A stretch of 64,000 nucleotides of DNA, from positions 3,614,001 through 3,678,000 of the forward strand of contig NZ_CP040244.1 in the NCBI RefSeq assembly GCF_005517195.1. Reading direction: 5' to 3'. The stretch comes from Streptomyces vilmorinianum. GTDB lineage: Bacteria > Actinomycetota > Actinomycetes > Streptomycetales > Streptomycetaceae. The notes beneath the pieces are model-generated. The model worked only from the letters and a program-made list of their open reading frames with translations. It had not been told where the DNA came from and did not search any database. This document shows, piece by piece, positions 22,903 through 31,738 of the stretch (position 1 is the stretch's first letter; every line of letters begins with the position of its first letter). A program made the position numbers and the translations under genes.

Positions 22903-24336
22903 ATGTCGGTCGACACAGAGCCCGCGGCACCCGCGCCGGCCCCCGCCCCCTCCGCCGAGGTGCGCCAGATGCAGATCAGCCTCAGCACGGCGGCGGCGCG
23001 CAACCTCGCGACCACCACCAAGTCCGAACCCCAGATGCAGGGCATCAGCTCACGCTGGCTGCTGCGCAAGCTCCCCTGGGTCCATACGCCCGGCGGCACC
23101 TACCGCGTCAACCGGCGACTCTCGTACGTGGTCGGCGACGGCCGCGTGACCTTCATCAAGAACGGATCCAAGGTCCAGGTCGTCCCCGCCGAGCTGGCGG
23201 AGCTGCCGCTGCTGCGCGGTTTCGACGACCCGACCGCGCTCGGCGCGCTCGCCGACCGCTTCGTCCAGAAGGAGTACGAGCCCGGCCAGGTGATCGTGCA
23301 CGCCGGCAAGAAGGCCGACCACGTCTATCTGATCGCGCACGGCAAGATCGAGAAGCTCGGCCACGGCAAGTACGGCGACGAGACCCTGCTCGGCCGGCTC
23401 GGCGACGGCGACACCTTCGGCGGCCAGATCCTCGGCGGGGACGGCAAGTGGGAGTTCACGGCCAAGGCGACGACCGGGGCCACGATCCTGGCCCTGCCCC
23501 AGACGGCGTACAAGGCCGTCGCCGACCAGTACGAGAACCTGCGCGCCCATGTCCGCAACCTCGGGTCCAACGGCCACGGCCGGGCCACCAACAAGGCGGG
23601 CGAGGCGGCGATCGAGCTCAGCGCCGGCCACGTCGGCGAGGCCGTGCTGCCCGGGGCCTTCGCGGACTACGAGCTCAAGCCGCGCGAGTACGAGCTGAGC
23701 GTCGCCCAGACCGTGCTGAAGGTGCACAGCCGCGTCGCCGACCTCTACAACCAGCCCATGAACCAGACGCAGCAGCAGTTGCGCCTGACCATCCAGGAGC
23801 TGCGCGAACGCCAGGAGTACGAGCTGGTGAACAACCCGGAGTTCGGGCTGCTCAACAACACCGACTTCGACCAGCGCATCCAGACCCAGTCGGGACCGCC
23901 CACCCCGGACGACCTCGACGACCTGCTCAGCATGCGCCGCGGCACCCAGTACCTCTTCGCCCACCCCCGGGCCATCGCGGCCTTCGGCAAGGAGTGCAAC
24001 AAGCGGGGGCTCATGCTCCGTTCCGTCGACGTGGACGGGCACGCCATCCCGGCCTGGCGCGGCGTCCCGATCCTGCCCTGCGGCAAGATCGGCGTCAGCG
24101 AGCACCAGACCTCCTCGATCATCGCCATGCGAACCGGGGAGAACAACGAAGGGGTCATCGGTCTCCACCAGACCGGGCTCCCGGACGAGATCGAGCCCGG
24201 CCTCAACTGCCGCTTCATGGGGATCGACGAGAAGGCGATCATCTCCTACCTCGTCTCCACCTACTACTCGGCGGCCGTCCTCGTCCCGGACGCGATCGGC
24301 ATCCTGGAGAACGTCGAGGTGCGTCCGCGTGCCTGA
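22903..24336 (+). CDS. Family 2B encapsulin shell protein with cNMP-binding domain
   Basis: A 477-residue protein from ATG 22903 with AGGAG upstream. A disordered Ala/Pro N-arm precedes HK97-fold elements ([20 protein letters not shown]). A cyclic-nucleotide-binding-type domain is inserted at about residues 100-230 ([38 protein letters not shown]), and the HK97 A/E-loop regions resume ([20 protein letters not shown]). This is the EshA-like family 2B encapsulin that lies first in 2-MIB operons. By family it self-assembles into a protein shell and packages the terpene synthase. The synthase gene follows after 46 bp. Confidence 0.88.
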   Translation: MSVDTEPAAPAPAPAPSAEVRQMQISLSTAAARNLATTTKSEPQMQGISSRWLLRKLPWVHTPGGTYRVNRRLSYVVGDGRVTFIKNGSKVQVVPAELAELPLLRGFDDPTALGALADRFVQKEYEPGQVIVHAGKKADHVYLIAHGKIEKLGHGKYGDETLLGRLGDGDTFGGQILGGDGKWEFTAKATTGATILALPQTAYKAVADQYENLRAHVRNLGSNGHGRATNKAGEAAIELSAGHVGEAVLPGAFADYELKPREYELSVAQTVLKVHSRVADLYNQPMNQTQQQLRLTIQELRERQEYELVNNPEFGLLNNTDFDQRIQTQSGPPTPDDLDDLLSMRRGTQYLFAHPRAIAAFGKECNKRGLMLRSVDVDGHAIPAWRGVPILPCGKIGVSEHQTSSIIAMRTGENNEGVIGLHQTGLPDEIEPGLNCRFMGIDEKAIISYLVSTYYSAAVLVPDAIGILENVEVRPRA

Positions 24337-24382
24337 CCGTCACCCCCCGGTGGGCGTACGGCGCGGGAACGGGGGCTGAGCC

Positions 24383-25768
24383 GTGTCCGTGCTCTCCCGC
24401 ATGGCCGCCGCGGCGGGCTCCCACGACGTGGCGGCGCTGATCGACGCGGTGCTCTCCGATCCCGTACGGCCGGCCTCGCCCGACCTGTTCGGGGCGCCGC
24501 CCCCGGCCGGCGCCGGGGCGCTCGCGCAGGGACCCGTCACGACGGGAGCGTTCTCGGCCGGGCCCCTCTCGACGGGGTCCTTCTCGGCCGGAGCCTTCTC
24601 GGCCGGGCCGACGGGCCTCGGGACCTCGGCCGCCCGCGTCCTGATCCCGCAACCGCCCCCCGCGCCCGCGGCTCCGGCCGTACGCCCCTCCATGGTTCCG
24701 GTGCCCGGCGGCCCCACCGGGCTCGGCACCTCCGGCGCCCGTGTCGCCGAGCGCCTGCGCCCGGACGAGGCGGCCGCGGCGCCCGCGGCCCCCGCCACCG
24801 GAACGCCGCCGCCCGAGGGCGTGCCGACGCTCTACTGTCCGCCCGCCGTCCGCGACGACCCCGCCCTCGGCGAGTTCGTCAACGAACGGCTGGTCCTGTG
24901 GGCGCAGGAGGTCGGCATCTACCCCGGCCACCTGGACAAGGTCCGCTCGGCGAACTTCGGGCGGCTCATGATGCTCGCCCACCCCGAGTCCGACGACCCC
25001 GAGCGGCTCCTCGCCGCGGCCAAGTGCGGACTGTCCGAATGGGCGGTCGACGACCACATCGTCGACTGCGAGGTGGAGGAGCCCCGCCACGAGGTCCTCG
25101 GCCAGCGCCTCGCGATCTGCCACTCGGTGATCGACCAGGCCCAGCTGCCCCTGCGCTACGCGCCGCAGCTGGAGGAGGCGGTCCGCGCCGACCCGGTGGC
25201 GATGGCGCTGCGCTCCTCGCTGGACAACCTGCTGGGATACGCCTCGGCGACCCAGGTGCGCCGGCTGCGCCACGAGCTGGCCATCATGTTCGTCGCGTAC
25301 AACCAGGAAGGCGTCTGGCACACCACCGGGCAACGGCCGCCGGTCTGGGAGTACCTGATGCACCGGCACGAGAACAGCTTCATCCCCTGCATGGTCCTCG
25401 TCGACGCCATCGCCGGCTACGAGGTGCCGCAGGAGGAGTTCTCCGACCCCCGGGTGCGCCGGGCGTTCAATCTGGCCGGCACCGCGACCGTCCTGATGAA
25501 CGACCTGTACTCGATGGGCAAGGAAGATCCCACGGACTTCAGCCTGCCCATGCTGATCGCCGCCGAGGAGCAGTGCTCCATGGAGGAGGCGGTCGCGCGT
25601 TCCGTGGAGATCCACGACGAGCTGATGCACACCTTCGAGGCCGAGGCGTCCGTCCTCGCCCGCACCGGCTCCCCGCAGCTGGCCCGCTTCCTGGCCGGAA
25701 CGTGGGCCTGGGTGGGCGGCAACCGCGAATGGCACGCCGGCAGCGCCCGGTACCGCACCGCGGACTGA
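24383..25768 (+). CDS. 2-methylisoborneol synthase
   Basis: A 461-residue protein from GTG 24383. The class I terpene cyclase domain starts near residue 148 (PTLYCPPAVRDD). It has the metal motif DDHIVD at 223-228 and the NSE triad NDLYSMGKE at 372-380, both intact. It should cyclise 2-methylgeranyl diphosphate, supplied by the methyltransferase encoded downstream, to 2-MIB. The first 145 residues are disordered, with FSAG repeats and two copies of GPTGLGTS(A/G)AR (residues 75-85 and 110-120). By analogy with other family 2 encapsulin cargo this region is the probable shell-loading segment. Gene order matches the known Streptomyces 2-MIB operon. Confidence 0.93.
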   Translation: MSVLSRMAAAAGSHDVAALIDAVLSDPVRPASPDLFGAPPPAGAGALAQGPVTTGAFSAGPLSTGSFSAGAFSAGPTGLGTSAARVLIPQPPPAPAAPAVRPSMVPVPGGPTGLGTSGARVAERLRPDEAAAAPAAPATGTPPPEGVPTLYCPPAVRDDPALGEFVNERLVLWAQEVGIYPGHLDKVRSANFGRLMMLAHPESDDPERLLAAAKCGLSEWAVDDHIVDCEVEEPRHEVLGQRLAICHSVIDQAQLPLRYAPQLEEAVRADPVAMALRSSLDNLLGYASATQVRRLRHELAIMFVAYNQEGVWHTTGQRPPVWEYLMHRHENSFIPCMVLVDAIAGYEVPQEEFSDPRVRRAFNLAGTATVLMNDLYSMGKEDPTDFSLPMLIAAEEQCSMEEAVARSVEIHDELMHTFEAEASVLARTGSPQLARFLAGTWAWVGGNREWHAGSARYRTAD

Positions 25769-25828
25769 ACACCGCCCCGCCCCTCGTCCCCCTCTGTCCC
25801 CCACAAGAACCAGGTAAGGAACCCCCGC

Positions 25829-26686
25829 ATGTCCACGTCCACGCAATCCGCCGTGCTGCGTACGCCCTATCAGGAGTCCGTGGCCCGCTACTGGAACACC
25901 AACCAGCAGGACCCGGTGAACCTGCGGCTCGGCGAGATCGACGGGCTCTACCACCACCACTACGGCATCGGCGACTACGACCCCTCCGTCCTCGCCGGCC
26001 CGGAGAACACCCGTGACGCCCGGATCATCCAGGAGCTGCACCGTCTGGAGACCGCCCAGGCCGACCTGCTCCTCGACCACCTGGGCAAGCGCACGCCCGC
26101 CGACCACCTCCTCGACGCGGGCTCGGGCCGCGGCGGCACCAGCATCATGGCCGAGCAGCGCTTCGGCTGCCATGTCGACGGGGTCTCGATCTCCGAGTAC
26201 CAGGTCGATTTCGCCAACGCGCAGGCCGAGAAGCGCGGGGTCGCCGACCGGGTGAAGTTCCACTTCCGGAACATGCTGGACACCGGCTTCGCCACCGGCT
26301 CGCGTCAGGCCATCTGGACCAACGAGACCACGATGTACGTGGACCTCTTCGAGCTCTTCGACGAGTTCTCCCGGCTCCTGGAGCACGGCGGCCGCTACGT
26401 CTGCATCACCGGCTGCTCCAACGACGTCACCGGCCTGCGCTCCAAGGCGGTCAGCCGGATCGACGAGCACTACACCTGCAACATCCACCCGCGCAGCGCG
26501 TACTTCCGCGCGCTCGCCGAGAACAACCTCGTCCCCATCGAGGTCGTCGATCTGACGGCGGCGACCATCCCGTACTGGGAGTTGCGGGCCAAGTGCTCCG
26601 TGGCGACCGGGATCGAGGACCCCTTCCTGACGGCGTACAAGGAAGGCAGCTTCCACTACCTGATGATCGTCGCTGATCGGATCTGA
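25829..26686 (+). CDS. Geranyl diphosphate 2-C-methyltransferase
   Basis: A 285-residue protein from ATG 25829 with AGGTAAGGA upstream. The SAM-binding motif LLDAGSGRGGTS is at residues 94-105, followed by the acidic VDGVSISEYQVDFANAQ. Upstream YHHHYGIGDYD and downstream TNETTMYVDLFELFDEFSRL are typical of GPP methyltransferases. It adds a methyl group to C2 of geranyl diphosphate, giving the substrate of the adjacent 2-MIB synthase. It is the last gene of the operon and is followed by a terminator hairpin. Confidence 0.93.
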   Translation: MSTSTQSAVLRTPYQESVARYWNTNQQDPVNLRLGEIDGLYHHHYGIGDYDPSVLAGPENTRDARIIQELHRLETAQADLLLDHLGKRTPADHLLDAGSGRGGTSIMAEQRFGCHVDGVSISEYQVDFANAQAEKRGVADRVKFHFRNMLDTGFATGSRQAIWTNETTMYVDLFELFDEFSRLLEHGGRYVCITGCSNDVTGLRSKAVSRIDEHYTCNIHPRSAYFRALAENNLVPIEVVDLTAATIPYWELRAKCSVATGIEDPFLTAYKEGSFHYLMIVADRI

Positions 26687-26704
26687 CGCTTTCGGTCCCG
26701 TACG

Positions 26705-26730
26705 GAGCCCCGGGTGGACACCCGGGGCTC
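26705..26730 (+). terminator. Terminator of the 2-MIB operon
   Basis: An 11-bp perfect stem (26705-26715 with 26720-26730) with a GGAC loop, 18 bp after the methyltransferase stop. Confidence 0.85.
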
Positions 26731-26770
26731 CTCACGTGCACCCCGTATGCCACTACGGTTTCCATAAGAT

Positions 26771-26786
26771 CACACAATTGAGTGTG
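26771..26786. promoter_or_regulatory. Short inverted repeat in the rppA promoter region
   Basis: CACAC-AATTGA-GTGTG lies in a relatively A/T-rich patch about 120 bp before rppA. It is a plausible regulator site or promoter-associated palindrome; no regulator is identified. Confidence 0.35.
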
Positions 26787-26908
26787 TTTGATCGGGTGCT
26801 GGCACGTTCTGCACACGACGGGGGAAATCGGAGAGAGCCAGAGGACCGACCGGCAGCCGTTCCGGCCGGGCGGGCCTCACGTCACGCCTCCGGACGAAGT
26901 GGACCCTC

Positions 26909-28198
26909 ATGCCTGTCCTGTGCCGTCCCGCCGTCGCCGTCCCCGAGCACACCATCACCCGGGAAGAGACCCTCGACCTGGCCCGGACCCTGCACGCCGG
27001 ACACGAGCAGCTCCCGCTCGTGCTCCGTCTCATCGGCAACACCGGAGTCGCCAAGCGCCACCTCGTGCAGCCCATCGAGCGCACGCTCGCCCACCCCGGA
27101 TTCGAGGCGCGCAACGCCCTGTACGAATCCCAGGCCAAGGCGCGCGTTCCCGCCGTCGTCGAACAGGCGCTCGCCCACGCGGGGCTCGAGGCCCGCGACA
27201 TCGACCTGATCGTCTACGTCTCCTGCACCGGCTTCATGATGCCCTCGCTCACGGCCTGGATGATCAACACCCTGGGGTTCCGCAACGACACACGGCAGAT
27301 GCCGATCGCCCAGCTGGGCTGCGCGGCCGGCGGCGGGGCCATCAACCGGGCCCACGACTTCTGCGCCGCCTACCCCGGAGCCAACGCGCTCATCGTGGCC
27401 TGCGAGTTCTGCTCCCTGTGCTACCAGCCCACCGACCTCACCATCGGCAACCTGCTCTCCAACGGTCTGTTCGGCGACGCGGTCGCCGCCGCCGTCGTCC
27501 GCGGCACGGGCGGCGTCGGCGTACGGCTCGAAGGCAACGGCTCGCACCTGGTGCCCGACAGCGAGGACTGGATCGCCTACAAGGTGCGCGAGACCGGATT
27601 CCACTTCATGCTCGACAAGCGCGTGCCCGGCACCATGGAGCAGCTCGCCCCCGCCCTCGTCGACCTCGCCGCCCGGCACGGACGGGACGCCGGCGCCCAG
27701 GGCTTCTACATCATCCATGCCGGCGGGCCGCGCATCCTCGACGACCTGGGCCGTCACCTCGAGGTCGAGCCGGAGGCCTTCCGCTTCAGCCGCGCCACGC
27801 TGACCGAGTACGGCAACATCGCGAGCGCCGTCGTCCTCGACGCCCTGCGCCGGCTCTTCGAGGAGGGCGGCCCCGCGCCCGGCTCACCCGGCCTCATCGC
27901 GGGCTTCGGCCCCGGCATCACCGCCGAGATCTCCCTCGGCCGCTGGACCGGCGACCCCGCGGCCGAGGACATCCGGCGCGAGACGGTCCGCCTGGACCCA
28001 CCCGCCACCGCCGACACCCGCGTCCCACCCGACATCCGCGTCCCGCCTGACATCCGCGCCGCACCCGAAACCCCCGTTCCGCCCGAAACCCCCGTTCCGC
28101 CCGTCACCCCCGTCATGCCTGTCACCCCTCTTACCCCCGTCACCGCGATGAACAGCCTTGTCCCTGACCGCCCCACACCCGTGAAAGCCGCCTCATGA
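26909..28198 (+). CDS. rppA: 1,3,6,8-tetrahydroxynaphthalene synthase (type III PKS)
   Basis: A 429-residue protein from ATG 26909. The type III PKS triad is in place: Cys138 (QLGCAAGGGAIN), His270 (FYIIHAGGP) and Asn303 (YGNIASA). CEFCSLCYQPTDLTIGNLLS matches bacterial RppA. It condenses five malonyl-CoA units to THN, the precursor of flaviolin and melanin-type pigment. The family is usually about 350-375 residues. Here about 60 extra residues form a Pro/Val/Thr repeat tail (PPDIRV, PPETPV, PVTPV units from about residue 370). TGA overlaps the P450 ATG. Confidence 0.93.
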   Translation: MPVLCRPAVAVPEHTITREETLDLARTLHAGHEQLPLVLRLIGNTGVAKRHLVQPIERTLAHPGFEARNALYESQAKARVPAVVEQALAHAGLEARDIDLIVYVSCTGFMMPSLTAWMINTLGFRNDTRQMPIAQLGCAAGGGAINRAHDFCAAYPGANALIVACEFCSLCYQPTDLTIGNLLSNGLFGDAVAAAVVRGTGGVGVRLEGNGSHLVPDSEDWIAYKVRETGFHFMLDKRVPGTMEQLAPALVDLAARHGRDAGAQGFYIIHAGGPRILDDLGRHLEVEPEAFRFSRATLTEYGNIASAVVLDALRRLFEEGGPAPGSPGLIAGFGPGITAEISLGRWTGDPAAEDIRRETVRLDPPATADTRVPPDIRVPPDIRAAPETPVPPETPVPPVTPVMPVTPLTPVTAMNSLVPDRPTPVKAAS

Positions 28199-29418
28199 CC
28201 ACCACCGCCACTCCTCGGTCCGCCGATACCCCCCGCGTCCACTTCTGGGCCGTACCCGACCTGACCGGCCTCGACTTCGACCCGCTGCTCGCCAAGCTGC
28301 TCCACGAGGACCCCGTCACCCGGGTCCGGCTGCCCCACGGCGAGGGCCATGCCTGGCTGGTCACCCGTTACGAGGACGTCAAGTTCGTCTCCGTCGACCC
28401 CCGCTTCAGCCGCCAGGCCGTCTGGGGACGCCAAGTCACCCGCCTCGCCCCGCACTTCATCCCCATGGACGGCGCCGTCGGCTTCGCCGACCCGCCGGAC
28501 CACACCCGGATGCGGCGCGTGGTGGCCCGCGCGTTCAGCGCCCGCGCCCTGCGCTCCCTGCGCGACCACGCCCAGGCCACCATGGACCGGCTCCTCGACA
28601 CCATGGAGGAACAGGGCGCCCCCGCCGACCTGATGGCGATGGTCAACCGCCCCTTCCCGCTCGCCATGGTCAGCGAGCTGATGGGCGTACCGGAGGGCGA
28701 CCAGCCGCTCATGGCCCGGTGGTCCGACACGATCATCTCCGCGGGCGCGGGCCGCGAGGCCAGCGAACAGGCCAAGGCCGACATGGCGCGGTACTTCACC
28801 GACCTCATCGGCCGCAGCCACGGCACCGGACAGGAGACCCTGGCCGCCGTCCTCGCCGACGCCGTCGACGACACCACCCTGGAGGAGCACGAGGCCGTCG
28901 GCCTCGCCGTCCTCATCCAGATCGGCGGCGCGCACGCCGTGCGCAACAACAGCGCCAACATGGTCTACGCCCTCCTGACCCACCCCGACCACCTCGCCCG
29001 GCTGCGCGCCGAACCGGACCTGCTCCCGCAGGCCGTCGAGGAGCTGCTGCGCTACATCCCGCACCGCAACGCGGTCGGCCTCTCCCGGATCGCCCTGGAG
29101 GACGTCGAGGTCGGCGGCGTCCTCATCCCCGCCGGCGACCCCGTCTACGTCTCCTATCTGACCGCCAACCGCGACCCGGACGTCTTCCCGGACCCCGAGC
29201 GCCTCGACTTCGACCGCGACTACAACCCGCACGTCGCCTTCGGCCACGGACCGCACTACTGCCCCGGCTCCCAACTGGCCCGCATCGAGTCCGAGATCCT
29301 GCTGGACTCCCTCTGGAAGCGCTTCCCCGGACTGCGGCTCGCCGTGCCCGAGGAGGAGATCCGATGGCAGCGGGGCGCGCTGATCCGCGGTCCCGAGACC
29401 CTGCCGGTGACCTGGTGA
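28195..29418 (+). CDS. CYP158-like cytochrome P450
   Basis: A 407-residue protein from ATG 28195, overlapping rppA by 4 bp. The heme ligand loop is FGHGPHYCPGSQLARIE, the ExxR is within VEELLRY, and the I-helix reads IGGAHAVRNNSANM. The I-helix lacks the usual conserved Thr, as in CYP158A2. That enzyme couples flaviolin into dimers and trimers; the operon order PKS-P450-cupin is the same as in the known THN/flaviolin gene set. It is a soluble actinobacterial P450 needing separate ferredoxin partners, which are not encoded nearby. Confidence 0.9.
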   Translation: MTTTATPRSADTPRVHFWAVPDLTGLDFDPLLAKLLHEDPVTRVRLPHGEGHAWLVTRYEDVKFVSVDPRFSRQAVWGRQVTRLAPHFIPMDGAVGFADPPDHTRMRRVVARAFSARALRSLRDHAQATMDRLLDTMEEQGAPADLMAMVNRPFPLAMVSELMGVPEGDQPLMARWSDTIISAGAGREASEQAKADMARYFTDLIGRSHGTGQETLAAVLADAVDDTTLEEHEAVGLAVLIQIGGAHAVRNNSANMVYALLTHPDHLARLRAEPDLLPQAVEELLRYIPHRNAVGLSRIALEDVEVGGVLIPAGDPVYVSYLTANRDPDVFPDPERLDFDRDYNPHVAFGHGPHYCPGSQLARIESEILLDSLWKRFPGLRLAVPEEEIRWQRGALIRGPETLPVTW

Positions 29419-29434
29419 GAGGACGTACGACCGG

Positions 29435-29971
29435 ATGACAGCGATCCACCCCGGAGGCGGGCTCATCGTCCCGCCCGGGCACGGCAAGACCCTGGCGACC
29501 GCCGCCCAGCGCGTCACCTTCAAGGTCACCGGCGAGCACACCCCGACCTCCTCCACCTTCGAGGTCGAGGTCCCGCCCGGCTTCGACGTGGGGGCCCACA
29601 CCCACGGACACAGCGAGGAGCTCTTCTACGTCCTCGAAGGGGAGCTGGACGTCCTCGCCTTCGAACCGCGCGTCCGCACCCCCGACCGGTGGCGCGACTG
29701 GGAGTCCGCCACCGGCGAGAGGGTCGTCCGCGCCACCCCCGGCACCCTGATGCTCGTCCCGCCGGGCTGCCCGCACGCCTTCGCCAACCCGACGGGCGAA
29801 CCCGCCCGCGTCCTGTTCCAGGCCTCCCCGCCGCCGGACCACGAGCGGTACTTCGAGGAGCTGATGGAGATCCTCGGCTCGGGCGGCGAGGTCGACCACG
29901 CGGCGGTCGAGGAACTCCGCCGCCGCTACGACATCGAACAGCTCACCCCGCTGCGCCATAGCCGCACATAG
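29435..29971 (+). CDS. Cupin monooxygenase, MomA-like (THN to flaviolin)
   Basis: A 178-residue protein from ATG 29435. A single cupin domain shows HTHGHSEELFYVLEGELDVL (metal His and Glu) and the second motif PPGCPHAFANPTGEPARVLF. The C-terminal helix (VEELRRRYDIEQLTPL) is usual for the family. MomA-type cupins oxidise THN to the quinone flaviolin. Position as third gene after rppA and the P450 supports that role. A strong hairpin follows. Confidence 0.85.
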   Translation: MTAIHPGGGLIVPPGHGKTLATAAQRVTFKVTGEHTPTSSTFEVEVPPGFDVGAHTHGHSEELFYVLEGELDVLAFEPRVRTPDRWRDWESATGERVVRATPGTLMLVPPGCPHAFANPTGEPARVLFQASPPPDHERYFEELMEILGSGGEVDHAAVEELRRRYDIEQLTPLRHSRT

Positions 29972-29983
29972 CCGCACATAGCG

Positions 29984-30036
29984 GCACCGGGCCGTCGGAG
30001 CGCGAAATCCGATTGCCGCGCTCCGACGGCCGGTGC
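29984..30036. terminator. Long hairpin terminator after the THN operon
   Basis: The arms 29984-30004 and 30017-30036 pair over about 20 bp with a single bulged base. It lies just after a 10-bp CGCACATAGC-type tandem repeat around the stop codon, and 12 bp before the next start. Confidence 0.8.
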
Positions 30037-30048
30037 TGGACTGCGCGC

Positions 30049-30825
30049 ATGGACCACGAAGCGATACTCGCCCTGTACGACCGCCAGCTGCGCCTCGGTG
30101 CCCGCCCGGACGGGCCCGGCACCCGCGTCGAGCGCGACGGCCCCGTCGTACGGCAGTCGGGCCCGGCCCACGCCTGGAACGGCATCCTCTGGTCCGGCCT
30201 CGACGAGACCGACGCCGACGCGGTCATCGCCGAGCAGATCGACCGCTTCACCGCGCTCGGCCGCGCCTTCGAGTGGAAGGTGTACGGACACGACCGCCCG
30301 GCCGATCTGGCGCGGCGGCTGCTCGCGGCCGGCTTCACGGCGGATGACCGGGAGACCCTGATGGTCGCCGAAGCGGCCACGCTGCCCCTCGCCGTGGAGC
30401 TCCCCGAGGGCGTCGAACTCGTCCCGGTGACCGACGCGGCCGGCGTGCGGCGGGTGACCGAGGTCCACGACCGGGCCTTCGGCGGGGACAGCTCCGCCAT
30501 CGGCCGCCGCCTCCTCGACCAGCTGGCCACCACCCCCGACACCGTCGCCGCCGTCCTCGCCATGGCCGACGACGAGCCCGTCAGCGCCGCCCGCCTGGAG
30601 CTGTACCCCGGCACGGACTTCGCCGGCCTGTGGGGCGGCGGCACGGTCGAGTCCTGGCGAGGCAAGGGCCTCTACCGGGCCCTGGTCGCCTTCCGCACCC
30701 GGATCGCCGTCGAGCGCGGCCACCGCTTCGTCCAGGTCGACGCGGCCGACACCAGCCGCCCGATCCTCAAGCGCCTCGGCTTCGTCCCCCTGACGACGAC
30801 CACCCCGTACGTGTACGTCCCCTAG
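30049..30825 (+). CDS. GNAT-family acetyltransferase
   Basis: A 258-residue protein from ATG 30049. The N-terminal 120 residues are a degenerate helical/beta domain. The C-terminal half is GNAT: TVAAVLAMADDEPVSAARLE, the acetyl-CoA loop SWRGKGLYRALVAF near residues 203-216, and the closing beta strand RPILKRLGFVPL. The substrate is unknown. Its TAG shares the palindrome CTAG with the stop of the convergent pentapeptide gene. Confidence 0.85.
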   Translation: MDHEAILALYDRQLRLGARPDGPGTRVERDGPVVRQSGPAHAWNGILWSGLDETDADAVIAEQIDRFTALGRAFEWKVYGHDRPADLARRLLAAGFTADDRETLMVAEAATLPLAVELPEGVELVPVTDAAGVRRVTEVHDRAFGGDSSAIGRRLLDQLATTPDTVAAVLAMADDEPVSAARLELYPGTDFAGLWGGGTVESWRGKGLYRALVAFRTRIAVERGHRFVQVDAADTSRPILKRLGFVPLTTTTPYVYVP

Positions 30826-31625
30826 GCAGCCCAGTGCGCGGGGCGCTCGAAGCCCTCCGGCAGGCGGGTCGCGGCGTCACCGCGGGCCGCGTTCAGCTGG
30901 GGCTGCGTGAGGAACAGGGCGCCGGTGAGATCCGCGCCGGACAGGTCGGCGTCGCGCAGATCGGCGCCGATCAGATCGGCCAGGGACAGATCCGCGCCGG
31001 ACAGGTCGGCGGCGATCAGCAGCGCCCCGCGCAGATCCGCGCCCCGCAGCTTCGCCCCGCGCAGCCGGGCCCCGATCAGATCGGCGCCCCGCCGGCTCTT
31101 GGCCTTGCCGCCCGCCCCGGCCCGCACCAGCGCGCTGGTCTTCAGGAGCAGCGGGTTCACCTCGCCCCGGACCGCGGCCACGTCCAGCTTCTCCAGCGCG
31201 TCCGCCGTGCCCTCGGTCAGCGCCTCCACCCGGGCCAGGGCCCGGCGCAGCTCGGCGTGGACCGGGCGGGCGGCGGGCCGGGCGAGCGCCTCGGTGAGGT
31301 AGCGCAGCAGCTCGTGGAGCTGGCGTACGACCGGGAACACCTCGTACATCTGCCGCGAGGTCTCCGGCGCCTCGCGCCAGGAGACCCCACCGAAGGTGAC
31401 CTGCGAGACCTTCTGGCCCGCGCCGAAGCAGTCGTACACCGTGCACCCCGAGAAACCGCTCGGCCGCAGCTTGGTGTGGATGCCGCAGCGGAAGTCCTCC
31501 TGGAGGTTCCGGCACGGCTCGCCGGAGGGCTTGTTCACCGCGAAGTCCGCCGACCTGGCGAAGGGGAGCGCCACACAGCAGAGCCCGAAGCAGTTCGCGC
31601 AGTCGCCGCGCAGGGTCTCGGGCAT
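30822..31625 (-). CDS. Pentapeptide-repeat protein with Cys-rich N-terminus
   Basis: A 267-residue protein from ATG at 31625. Residues 8-70 contain nine cysteines (CANCFGLCC, EPCRN, FRCGIH, SGCTVYDCFG), suggesting a metal or Fe-S site. A helical middle follows. Residues about 195-255 form A(D/N)LxGADL pentapeptide repeats (LIGARLRGAKLRGADLRGA onward), which fold as a right-handed quadrilateral beta helix. The combination occurs as a conserved actinobacterial protein of unknown function. DNA mimicry is known for some pentapeptide proteins, but nothing here shows it. Confidence 0.85.
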   Translation of the reverse strand: MPETLRGDCANCFGLCCVALPFARSADFAVNKPSGEPCRNLQEDFRCGIHTKLRPSGFSGCTVYDCFGAGQKVSQVTFGGVSWREAPETSRQMYEVFPVVRQLHELLRYLTEALARPAARPVHAELRRALARVEALTEGTADALEKLDVAAVRGEVNPLLLKTSALVRAGAGGKAKSRRGADLIGARLRGAKLRGADLRGALLIAADLSGADLSLADLIGADLRDADLSGADLTGALFLTQPQLNAARGDAATRLPEGFERPAHWAA

Positions 31626-31738
31626 GGTGGTGCGTTCCTTTACTGGGTGGGGGTGGATACCCCACCGTATCGCGACCGTATCGCGCCGGTGGAGAACTCG
31701 GTTGCGAAGATCGTCGAGGACCGTCGAGGATCGTCGCC

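Noticed and set aside
30822..30825. Shared CTAG stop of convergent genes as a regulatory signal
   Set aside because: The same arrangement recurs at 61637-61640. TAG is palindromically shared in CTAG by chance when convergent genes abut, and no further structure supports a function.
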